Assembly (NCBI GenBank): GCA_910579925.1
Contig: CAJTVY010000002.1
Coordinates: 62,001 to 126,000 of the forward strand
DNA: 64,000 nt
DNA from: an uncultured Dorea sp.
Lineage (GTDB): Bacteria > Bacillota > Clostridia > Lachnospirales > Lachnospiraceae
Direction of reading: 5' to 3'
Below are positions 41,003 to 49,073 of the stretch, in pieces (the stretch's first letter is position 1; each line of letters begins with the position of its first letter). The notes under the pieces are model-generated. The model was given only the letters and a program-made list of their open reading frames with translations. It was not told the origin of the DNA and did no database searches. Made by a program: the position numbers and the translations under genes.

Positions 41003-43312
41003 TTACATCCATCTGAAAATCTGATTTCCAATAAGATACCGATAAATCTCTCTCTTATCAAACCACACGATCTTGTGCGCCGGCACGCCTTGTTTCATCA
41101 AATCTACACGTATTCCCTCTGCTGCCAGCCGGTCCACAACTGCGATCAGAACACTGTCGTATGCCGCCTGCCCCAGTTCCTTTAGTCCGGCAATCTTCAT
41201 TTTATCATTTGTTATCTCTTCATGATTTTTATCCACCCATTGAACCACCGTTCTATCCGGCCTTCCGTCAATCATATCATATAGCTGGTTTCCATATTTC
41301 CCGGCAGCGTACAGAACAATTCTCTTTCCGAGTATCCCAAAAGGAAAACATCGTTCAAAAGTCTTTTCCTGAATATTCACAGGCATCTCTTCCCGGGCTT
41401 TTTTCTTATAATGCCCGATCATCTGTTTCTGCTTATCACTGCTTCTCAATAAGGACAATTCAAAACAAGATCCTTGATAAAAATCCTCCCTGGCGCAAAA
41501 ACGCTGTGAATAAAATATCTTTTCTATCTGTTCATCGGTCAGACGAGGCGCAAACCTCTCTGTATTTCCTGTTCTTCCGGTTTCATTATTCGGCATATCA
41601 GCAAAGAAGTTAAATTCCTCCGACTGGTTCTCCGTTAATAAATATGATAAATATAACGAAACATTCCGCAGTCCTTCCTTCATCCCCAGACAGAGCATTT
41701 CCTGATTTTTTTCACAGATATAATCCGTATACTTCATAATTCCATCTATATATTCATCATATTTGTAATTAAGAAGCTGCTTTCCTTCTTCATCAAACTT
41801 CGGCTGCACCTGGCCGTCTTTATCCTCATACCCCAGCGTCTGTCCATGGCACGCCCTGCAGATCATCTCGATGATCAGGTTCTTCACGTCATACTCTGGC
41901 AGGAAGACAAACTGCCTGCATTCCTCCCATTGGTTAAGCCTGTCCATTTTAAAATAAAAGGTCTGACAGGTTCCATTATCCCCTCTGAGTTCATTCAGTA
42001 TATCAGCCAGACACCTCTGTGTATATCCGCCTCCAGCCAGTTCAACAAAAGCATAGCTGTCATCGCTGAAATCTATATTTTGCTGCAAATACTTTTTAAC
42101 CAGTTTCCGGTCTTTTTCATGTCTGCATATTAGAAACTCTTTAAAACTCCGGTTCTCGTTCAACTGCTTTACCGTCAGATACAATGTATACGGTGTAAAC
42201 GATATCTGTTGATCAAATCCTTCTGGCAAAAATTCTGACAAATCTGATTCCGATATGCCAAAGGCTTCCGCCAGTTTATTAAGATTATTTATTTTAGCAG
42301 TATGCGACCAGCTTATCAGATCTATCAGATTATCATTCTTTCTGCTGACTGCCGGCAGACGCCACGCTTTTCTGGAACCATAAATATACTTTGTCTGGAT
42401 CGGATACCCCATACATGCAATTACCTTATCCGCAATTAATTTTAAAATATAGCCGTCCCTGGCTATAAAATATAACCGGCGAATCCTTCTCGCTTCTGCT
42501 TCACTGACCAGCCACAAAACATAAGGCGCCAGAATATTCGCTCCCATAGTAACTCCAACTGACGCCGCCCCTTCCAGCCTGCCCTGCATTCTCACATACC
42601 GCGATGCCGCCGCCGCATATTCGGTATAAATTCCTCTTGTTTCATGATCTAAAACATACTTTTCAGCATTCCTCAATCCTTCGAAACAAAATCTCTGCGT
42701 TTTAATTCCCAACGCCTCTGGAATCTGAACATCGGAGCGAAGATTATCGCCTCTGTGAATCCAGCCGGAAAACTCCGCCTTTTCCTTTTCTTTTACGATT
42801 CGAAACAGATCTCCATTCCACTTATTTTTTTTGTATTCGCTCGATACATACAACGGCAGACCTGCGACGACCTCATCCACGCTTAAAAGAATCCTGTGTA
42901 TTGCCTTTCGTTCCAGATACATATCTGAAATCAGAACCACCCGGTTCTTATCCTGCAGCAATTTCTTAATGGCATCAATGTTTTCCTGTATTCCCAGCAT
43001 ATGATCCACTTCTGTACCGACTTCCAGTTCCTCAAGCCTGCAGGCCTGCTTTGCCGTAAGATATCCGGTTCTTACAAACCCGTCATATATCTGGGAAAGA
43101 GTTACGTCCTGGATCCCGTTATAGCAATAGCTTACTCTTGTAAGCTTCTCGATCTTAATACGCAGGTCATAAAAATTTTCTCTCACATACCTGCTTATAT
43201 CAGAATAAACTTCATCAGTCTTCAGTTCCTTCTGCATAATCTTAAAAATTCCCGTTGGTTTTGCCGTCTTTCTTGTAATAATCGTATCAAATACATCGAA
43301 ACTATAGAGCAT
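41003..43312 (-). CDS. HAD-superfamily protein (COG5610-like) with C-terminal Rossmann-like domain
   Basis: A protein of 769 residues. The N terminus has the HAD nucleophile motif SFDVFDTIITR (D at residues 6 and 9 region), then LISDMYLERKAIHRILL as motif II and HRGDNLRSDVQIPEALGIKT as the C-terminal HAD motif. A long middle region of unknown function follows, and the end shows IVLYAAGKYGNQLYDMI...WVDKNHEEI. Such proteins occur in surface-polysaccharide loci; the substrate is unknown. The start at 43312 has AGGAAGGAG upstream; an earlier in-frame start would run into the previous gene's end. Confidence 0.7.
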   Translation of the reverse strand: MLYSFDVFDTIITRKTAKPTGIFKIMQKELKTDEVYSDISRYVRENFYDLRIKIEKLTRVSYCYNGIQDVTLSQIYDGFVRTGYLTAKQACRLEELEVGTEVDHMLGIQENIDAIKKLLQDKNRVVLISDMYLERKAIHRILLSVDEVVAGLPLYVSSEYKKNKWNGDLFRIVKEKEKAEFSGWIHRGDNLRSDVQIPEALGIKTQRFCFEGLRNAEKYVLDHETRGIYTEYAAAASRYVRMQGRLEGAASVGVTMGANILAPYVLWLVSEAEARRIRRLYFIARDGYILKLIADKVIACMGYPIQTKYIYGSRKAWRLPAVSRKNDNLIDLISWSHTAKINNLNKLAEAFGISESDLSEFLPEGFDQQISFTPYTLYLTVKQLNENRSFKEFLICRHEKDRKLVKKYLQQNIDFSDDSYAFVELAGGGYTQRCLADILNELRGDNGTCQTFYFKMDRLNQWEECRQFVFLPEYDVKNLIIEMICRACHGQTLGYEDKDGQVQPKFDEEGKQLLNYKYDEYIDGIMKYTDYICEKNQEMLCLGMKEGLRNVSLYLSYLLTENQSEEFNFFADMPNNETGRTGNTERFAPRLTDEQIEKIFYSQRFCAREDFYQGSCFELSLLRSSDKQKQMIGHYKKKAREEMPVNIQEKTFERCFPFGILGKRIVLYAAGKYGNQLYDMIDGRPDRTVVQWVDKNHEEITNDKMKIAGLKELGQAAYDSVLIAVVDRLAAEGIRVDLMKQGVPAHKIVWFDKREIYRYLIGNQIFRWM

Positions 43313-43332
43313 CTTCTGACTCCTTCCTATTT

Positions 43333-44679
43333 TTACAGAAACAGATTCAACAGGTCGCATCCAAGCCTGTACTGCTCAATATTCTGACGTTCCACGCCTA
43401 AGTCTGATAATTGATTCCGCATACTTTGAGAATACTGTCTGTTAGCGATGATATATAAGGCGTTTTCTAACGAGGAGACGCTCTGTTCAACAGAATATAC
43501 CTCTTTTTCTGCGTATCGCGTTCCCCATCTTCCGCTATCATTATCACAAAATACAATCTTTTTATCTAATCCTGCTTTTTCCAAAAGGCAATTCACAAAT
43601 TTCCCGACATTACTGCAGGAATAAAACACAATCGTATCATACTCTGCCGCCTTTTTATACAAGCCCTGAAGCAGTTCTTTTCTCATAGCGAACAGATTCC
43701 TTTTACCCTCAATATACTTTTCATAATCAAACAGAAACATCTGAAGCTCGGTCCATGTCGGTTCATCTAAAATATATTCATCATACACATTCCGTTCAGC
43801 CGCATCCGAGAGGATATTTCGCAGATTCTCAATGTCTCCCACAGCCTGCGTCCACCATTCGCCCGATGCAGCCATGATTCTTATTCTGCCATTAATCTGC
43901 ATAAAAAGCCGGCAGTAATAATACGGTTCGATACTCTTCCATATATCCTGACCGCTTAGTTTATCGTATATAAACGTATACTCGTTTACCAGATACCCAA
44001 ACCCGTTTCTATTATAAATAGAGGACCCTGAATTATCCTGCCTGTAATAATAGAAGATCTGATCAAGGTACATGACTCTGTCGGCATATCCAATTGTCTG
44101 AAATAGAAATCCCGCATCCTGAAATGCGGCTCCTTCGCTTTCATTCAGCCGTATATGATATTTCCTCAAAAACTCTAAATTATATAAACCCTTCCAGATA
44201 AATATATCGCTCATATGAATTTCCCGGTGTTCTTTCGGGTCGATTACCTGATTATACAACGCCGGAGGCACAGAGTGAAAACGCATTTTCCAGATATCCC
44301 CGCAGCCCATCTGTATAAAGTTATAATTATCCGCCTTGATAAAATCAAGCCCGTATTCTTCCGCCTTGAGATACAATTCCTGAAACATATCACTGGCAAT
44401 GTAATCGTCCGTCTCAACGATCGCCAGATACTTCCCTAGCGCTTCCGTGATCCCCCGATTCACCTGATAACCATAACTCCTCCGTTCAGAGCAGATTACA
44501 CGTACTCTCTGATCTCTCTTTTCAAATTCCCTGATAATCTCTTCTGTACCGTCGTCTGAACCGGCATCTATGATAAGCACTTCTATGTCTCTGAATGTCT
44601 GCCGTAAAACACTCTCTATGCACTGTTTCACGTACTTTTTTACATTCAATGTTGGCATGACAACTGTAATTTCCGGCAT
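43333..44679 (-). CDS. GT2 glycosyltransferase with C-terminal Rossmann-like domain
   Basis: A protein of 448 residues. GT2 domain at about 1-230: VVMPTLNVKKYVKQCIESVL, IDAGSDDGTEEI and the metal-binding VETDDYI. The C terminus (about 345-448) shows IVFYSCSNVGKFVNCLLEKA followed by IVFCDNDSGRWG, the cluster-wide domain in a degenerate form lacking the GxG glycines. The GT2 domain closely resembles that inside the 977-residue fusion at 49074. Confidence 0.85.
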   Translation of the reverse strand: MPEITVVMPTLNVKKYVKQCIESVLRQTFRDIEVLIIDAGSDDGTEEIIREFEKRDQRVRVICSERRSYGYQVNRGITEALGKYLAIVETDDYIASDMFQELYLKAEEYGLDFIKADNYNFIQMGCGDIWKMRFHSVPPALYNQVIDPKEHREIHMSDIFIWKGLYNLEFLRKYHIRLNESEGAAFQDAGFLFQTIGYADRVMYLDQIFYYYRQDNSGSSIYNRNGFGYLVNEYTFIYDKLSGQDIWKSIEPYYYCRLFMQINGRIRIMAASGEWWTQAVGDIENLRNILSDAAERNVYDEYILDEPTWTELQMFLFDYEKYIEGKRNLFAMRKELLQGLYKKAAEYDTIVFYSCSNVGKFVNCLLEKAGLDKKIVFCDNDSGRWGTRYAEKEVYSVEQSVSSLENALYIIANRQYSQSMRNQLSDLGVERQNIEQYRLGCDLLNLFL

Positions 44680-44692
44680 AATAACTCCTTAT

Positions 44693-46372
44693 CTAATCCT
44701 CTTTGTCACTAAGCTTCAGCAAGCCTTTTATATGCGCCGCTGCTCTCTTTGATGCATTTCCGTCTTCATTTACGCCATAAGCTTTTAAAAAACTTCCGAC
44801 ACTCTCCCTATACCGCTCTTCGTCAAAAGACAGAATACACTGGAAAAGTTCTTCGTTACTTTCCGCTCTTGGAAACGGAAGAGAATCTATCCCGATCAGC
44901 AGGTCGTATTCTTTTTCTATATATTCTTGATAATCCGTAGTAAAAAGAAATACAGGTCTTTTAGCAAACGCAGTCTCAAACATAACGCTTGAATAGTCAG
45001 AAATCATAATCTCTGCGGCTGCCACCAGTTCCTGCACGTCATCATAATTACTGACGTCAATCACATCTTTCGAAAGTTTCATTTCCTTGCTGTATTTCGC
45101 AACCGCCGGATGGAGACGCAGCAAAATCTTCCACTCTCCGTCAAAACGTTTCCTCAAGACCTCAAGAAGTCTTTCATAATCCAGATCAACCGCTCTCACT
45201 TCCGGGGTATTACTGCCTTCACTCTGTGCATATCGGTAAGTCGGCGCATATAGAAGCAGTTTTTTATCCGCTTTGCACCCACAATAGTCATACACCTTTT
45301 CCTTAATATCTTTATTGCGGAAAATAATGTCTGACCTGGGGGATCCGATCTCCCAGATCTCTTTTTTGAAACGAAATCCTCTCCTGCAGGATTGTGAGTC
45401 AAATTCGCTTCCTGTAATCATATAATCAATCATACGGAAATCCTTTTTCCAATGGTGAACCTTGGCCGGTTCCGTTAACAACGTAGGCGCGTCAAAATAA
45501 AATTTTTTCAGCGTAACTCCTGCCCAGTGCTTGGTCTGTATATAAATCTGTCCTTTTCGCTTTCTGACCGCAAGAGGCAGTTCTACATCACTGACCCAGA
45601 TTTTTGCCGTTGCAAGCTCATAGCACAGTGACTCTCTGTCGCGAAATTCAATCATCCTGATTCCTTGCGGAACCCGTGTCTCTTTCTTATCGTTTACCAG
45701 CCATACCAGTTCAACCGGAAGTTCCTGCCTTAGAAGCTCTTCTGCAATATATTTTCCATGATCCATATATTTTCCAAAGGTCATGAAAACAATTTTATTA
45801 TTTTGTATCGGCCTCTTACTAAAACCATGGAATCTGCGTACATCTGCCCAGACATATTGATTGAAACCGGTCCGGTCATAGATCTTCTTCTCAAATCCCT
45901 TCTTTACTGATTCACATGACTCCTTAATTCTAAACGGAATGTAGCGGCAGGAATAAGCCTCCATCAACAGCAGCGCATAGTAATATAGAATATTCATCTG
46001 CTTTAGCTGTTCTGCGATTTCCTCATAATAATTCGTACTGGTTATGATGACTACGACCTCATCTGCCGGATACTTCTTTAATTCATCTGGAGACTTTACT
46101 AAAAGTCCTTTATATTTCTCTGTCAGCTTTATTTTAGAAAAACTCTCATATCTGTGGTCCGCCTTTTTACCGTCATTATCCAGCACAGCTTTTATATCAT
46201 AATACTGTCCATATTTTTCAAGGAAAAAATCACAAGCAGTAGTTCCGCCAAATAAAAACACGTTTTTATCTGCCGCATTTCTCTGAAGTCTTCCCCATTT
46301 TGACTCTGCCAGAAGATCCCTGTGATCCGTATGATGTTTTTTCATTTGTATTGCGCTTTCGATAATGTTCAT
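44693..46372 (-). CDS. CDP-glycerol glycerophosphotransferase-like (TagF/TagB family) with N-terminal Rossmann-like domain
   Basis: A protein of 559 residues. An N-terminal domain (about 30-145) has VFLFGGTTACDFFLEKYG...VLDNDGKKAD. The remainder is the glycerophosphotransferase fold of teichoic-acid enzymes: TKHWAGVTLKKFYFD, GSPRSDIIF, LLYAPTYRYAQSEG, LLRLHPAVAKYSKEM and AEIMISDYSSVMFETAFAKR. This family transfers glycerol phosphate or ribitol phosphate from CDP to a growing chain. With the TagD-like gene at 37228 it suggests a teichoic-acid-like polymer. Confidence 0.85.
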   Translation of the reverse strand: MNIIESAIQMKKHHTDHRDLLAESKWGRLQRNAADKNVFLFGGTTACDFFLEKYGQYYDIKAVLDNDGKKADHRYESFSKIKLTEKYKGLLVKSPDELKKYPADEVVVIITSTNYYEEIAEQLKQMNILYYYALLLMEAYSCRYIPFRIKESCESVKKGFEKKIYDRTGFNQYVWADVRRFHGFSKRPIQNNKIVFMTFGKYMDHGKYIAEELLRQELPVELVWLVNDKKETRVPQGIRMIEFRDRESLCYELATAKIWVSDVELPLAVRKRKGQIYIQTKHWAGVTLKKFYFDAPTLLTEPAKVHHWKKDFRMIDYMITGSEFDSQSCRRGFRFKKEIWEIGSPRSDIIFRNKDIKEKVYDYCGCKADKKLLLYAPTYRYAQSEGSNTPEVRAVDLDYERLLEVLRKRFDGEWKILLRLHPAVAKYSKEMKLSKDVIDVSNYDDVQELVAAAEIMISDYSSVMFETAFAKRPVFLFTTDYQEYIEKEYDLLIGIDSLPFPRAESNEELFQCILSFDEERYRESVGSFLKAYGVNEDGNASKRAAAHIKGLLKLSDKED

Positions 46373-46381
46373 ACTCTATCC

Positions 46382-47821
46382 TCACGATCTGCCGTCCTGG
46401 TCATGAAAGTCTTCCTCATATGTCAAATCCGGGTTCAGCGCCCAGCTCTCCAAAAAATATTTATCTACCAGGAATCGATACTCTTCATGCCTGACCAGAT
46501 CACAAAGCGCTTTCCAGCTATCACAATTCATTCCCAGTTCCATCCGTACAATATTCTTTAATTCAGACAAATAGTACCTTTGATCCAGTATTGCATAATA
46601 CATATACTCTTTGGGGCCTGCAGCCAGGTGATCATAATTCCAGATTACTTCTTTACGATACCCGTGCTCCTCCAGAATCTGCATAACCATGCTTCTCTGC
46701 TTCTGACTGGAATTTATAAAGAATACATCTTCAAATTCTTCACGGATCTCCTGCAGACTCTTTACTTCGATTCCTTCATAGACCTGCCCCCTCTTTTCCG
46801 GGTTATTGTCACAAAAAGCCTCTATCTGCTTCAGGCCCAGATTGCGGAGAATTCGGAAAACTTCTTTACCATAATAGCTATATCCGAAAATAATCACACT
46901 TTTATGTAAAGAAGCCCTTCTGATTACCTCTTTAAAATTCCCCTTGTCTTCAGATCGCTCGGCCTGCTGCCTGACCGCCTGATAAATTTCTGCCGGAAGC
47001 GCCTTTCCTGCATATTCCCACCATACGCCGCTTCCCGTCCCTCTTATGTTCTTCCAAGGTTTTGAGCCTTCAGCGTAATGAAGAATGACCGGAGCTTCCT
47101 GTGCTTCTTCTAATTCTGACCCGCCAAAATCCGTATGCTCCAGCAAATATAACCTTTGATAAAACCGCCGGAACAGATTGTACTTTAACGGAAGATATTG
47201 AACCCTGTTCTGGCAGCAGCGATTTAAAATATCCTGATCTGCATACAGATATACATTTTCTGTACATGCCATAAAATCCTTTATCAGTTTGTCCTTTCGA
47301 ATTGCAGACATATTCATCAGCAGCACGCCAGAGTTAAAATAATCTCTCATATCAGAAATTCCAATTGTTTCTGCATATTCACGATTCTTTTCATAAAAAT
47401 ACTGAACGCCGCAATCCTTTATAGCCGCAATGTAATTTTCTTTAATATCTGTTGCATACAGTACCGAAACGTCTCCCAGGACAATCACGTCACAGTCTAT
47501 ATACAGACATTTGTCATAATTTCTCAGATACTCACTGAGAAGCAGGCGGAACATTGCGGATACCGTTATTCCTTCTTTCAAACTCACATGTTCGAACTGG
47601 CTTTCATCTACGCTAAGAAATGAAAGCCTGCAGTTCTCGTAAATTTTCTCTATACCTTCCAGAAATTCTATGCTTCGTTCTGACAAACTTCCGGAATGCA
47701 TAATATATAGATCATAAAAACAGCCGGTACTGGCATTGTTCAGCATGGACCATATTGCCGTATATGCCGGAATAATAAATAAATCATCCGTAGAAAATAC
47801 GACGGGTATTCTTGTCTCCAT
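46382..47821 (-). CDS. GT8 family glycosyltransferase with C-terminal Rossmann-like domain
   Basis: A protein of 479 residues. GT8 domain at about 1-270: IPVVFSTDDLFIIPAYTAIW, the metal-binding YIDCDVIVLGD, and FNSGVLLMNMSAIRKDKL, with ILHYAEGSKPWKN at its end. Retaining enzymes of this family use UDP-glucose or UDP-galactose. The C-terminal part (about 305-405) shows VIIFGYSYYGKEVFRIL...FCDNNPEKRG, and the last 70 residues are helical. Confidence 0.88.
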   Translation of the reverse strand: METRIPVVFSTDDLFIIPAYTAIWSMLNNASTGCFYDLYIMHSGSLSERSIEFLEGIEKIYENCRLSFLSVDESQFEHVSLKEGITVSAMFRLLLSEYLRNYDKCLYIDCDVIVLGDVSVLYATDIKENYIAAIKDCGVQYFYEKNREYAETIGISDMRDYFNSGVLLMNMSAIRKDKLIKDFMACTENVYLYADQDILNRCCQNRVQYLPLKYNLFRRFYQRLYLLEHTDFGGSELEEAQEAPVILHYAEGSKPWKNIRGTGSGVWWEYAGKALPAEIYQAVRQQAERSEDKGNFKEVIRRASLHKSVIIFGYSYYGKEVFRILRNLGLKQIEAFCDNNPEKRGQVYEGIEVKSLQEIREEFEDVFFINSSQKQRSMVMQILEEHGYRKEVIWNYDHLAAGPKEYMYYAILDQRYYLSELKNIVRMELGMNCDSWKALCDLVRHEEYRFLVDKYFLESWALNPDLTYEEDFHDQDGRS

Positions 47822-47845
47822 AAGCGTGTCTCCCTCCAGGAATGA

Positions 47846-49063
47846 TTATTCCTCTATCCTCAGTTCATATAGCGGATATTTTATTTCCGGATCTTTGTAA
47901 ATCACTTTCTCATCTGGTATTCCATGCATGTTCAGCCAGCCTTTCATCTCCTTAGCAAGTTCCATCTCTTTTACCGCAATCAGAATATAATCCCACTGTT
48001 TTATAAGCAGAACCTCCGGTTTCTCTATGTCCATAGCGCCTATTTTACCGCCGCATACATGATTGTCCACAATCGCGGCAATCTCGATATTCTTTCTCTG
48101 CAATAGCTGTCTGTAATAAGACTGCCCTACCTTTCCCGCGCCAAAAATTGCAACCCTGCCAGATTGTGACGTTGGAAGTCCGGGCAGTTCCCAAATATGA
48201 TAGGAATGAGAGACTTTAAAACTGTAACCGAACATTGTTTCCGTACCATTATTAATAAAAAATGATATAAAACGTCTCAATTGCGGCAGCATAATCTCAT
48301 ATTCTTCCGAAGCCTGAAAAATCTGCTCCATATAACGGTAAAGATATACTGCGTTTACCAGGTATTTTTCATCGCGTTTTGAAGTACATATAGATTCTTC
48401 ATGTATCCTGTAATGATAATAAGGATGATTATCTATCACGATTGACGAAGCTCTCAGGCACGCATCAAATACACACGCCACATCCTCTCCATCATAGATT
48501 CTATCATCCAGATTCATAATACATGGTTCTATTACAGACTTTTTATATAATTTATTCCACAAGTACTGCAGAATACCAAACCGGTAGAAACTGTCATCTT
48601 CAAAGTAAAGCATCTGCGGATAAATCCTGTCTTTCAATTCTGTTTTGTCATAACATGCCTCCTCAAACTGATTGATCCGCACAGAGGTTTCCCCGCCGCG
48701 CTCAACCGCACAGGCTGATACTGCCAGATCTGCCTGATGTCCTTCTGCCAGCTCATACAATTTACTAAAAAAGCAGGGCTCTAACCAGTCGTCGCTGTCG
48801 ACAAATGCGATGTATTCTCCTCTCGCCGCTTTCATTCCCGCTTTTCTGGCACAGGCGACGCCTTTATTTTCCTGATGGACGACGGATACTCTTTGATCCT
48901 TTCCGGCATATTCCCGGCATATTTCCAGCGAAGAATCTGTGGAGCCGTCGTCTACCAGAAGGATCTCTATCTGACGAAACGTCTGGCTCAAGATACTGTC
49001 CAGACATTCCGCCAGATATTTTTCCGAATTAAAGACTGGTATAATAACTGATATTTTTATCAT
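47846..49063 (-). CDS. GT2 glycosyltransferase with C-terminal Rossmann-like domain
   Basis: A protein of 405 residues. GT2 domain at about 1-220: VIIPVFNSEKYLAECLDSIL, VDDGSTDSSLEICREYAGKD and the metal-binding VDSDDWLEP. The C-terminal domain (about 300-400) shows VAIFGAGKVGQSYYRQLL...IVDNHVCGGKIG and the downstream WDYILIAV strand. It is 10 nt from the 977-residue fusion gene upstream, in the same operon. Confidence 0.88.
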   Translation of the reverse strand: MIKISVIIPVFNSEKYLAECLDSILSQTFRQIEILLVDDGSTDSSLEICREYAGKDQRVSVVHQENKGVACARKAGMKAARGEYIAFVDSDDWLEPCFFSKLYELAEGHQADLAVSACAVERGGETSVRINQFEEACYDKTELKDRIYPQMLYFEDDSFYRFGILQYLWNKLYKKSVIEPCIMNLDDRIYDGEDVACVFDACLRASSIVIDNHPYYHYRIHEESICTSKRDEKYLVNAVYLYRYMEQIFQASEEYEIMLPQLRRFISFFINNGTETMFGYSFKVSHSYHIWELPGLPTSQSGRVAIFGAGKVGQSYYRQLLQRKNIEIAAIVDNHVCGGKIGAMDIEKPEVLLIKQWDYILIAVKEMELAKEMKGWLNMHGIPDEKVIYKDPEIKYPLYELRIEE

Positions 49064-49073
49064 CAGCCCCTCC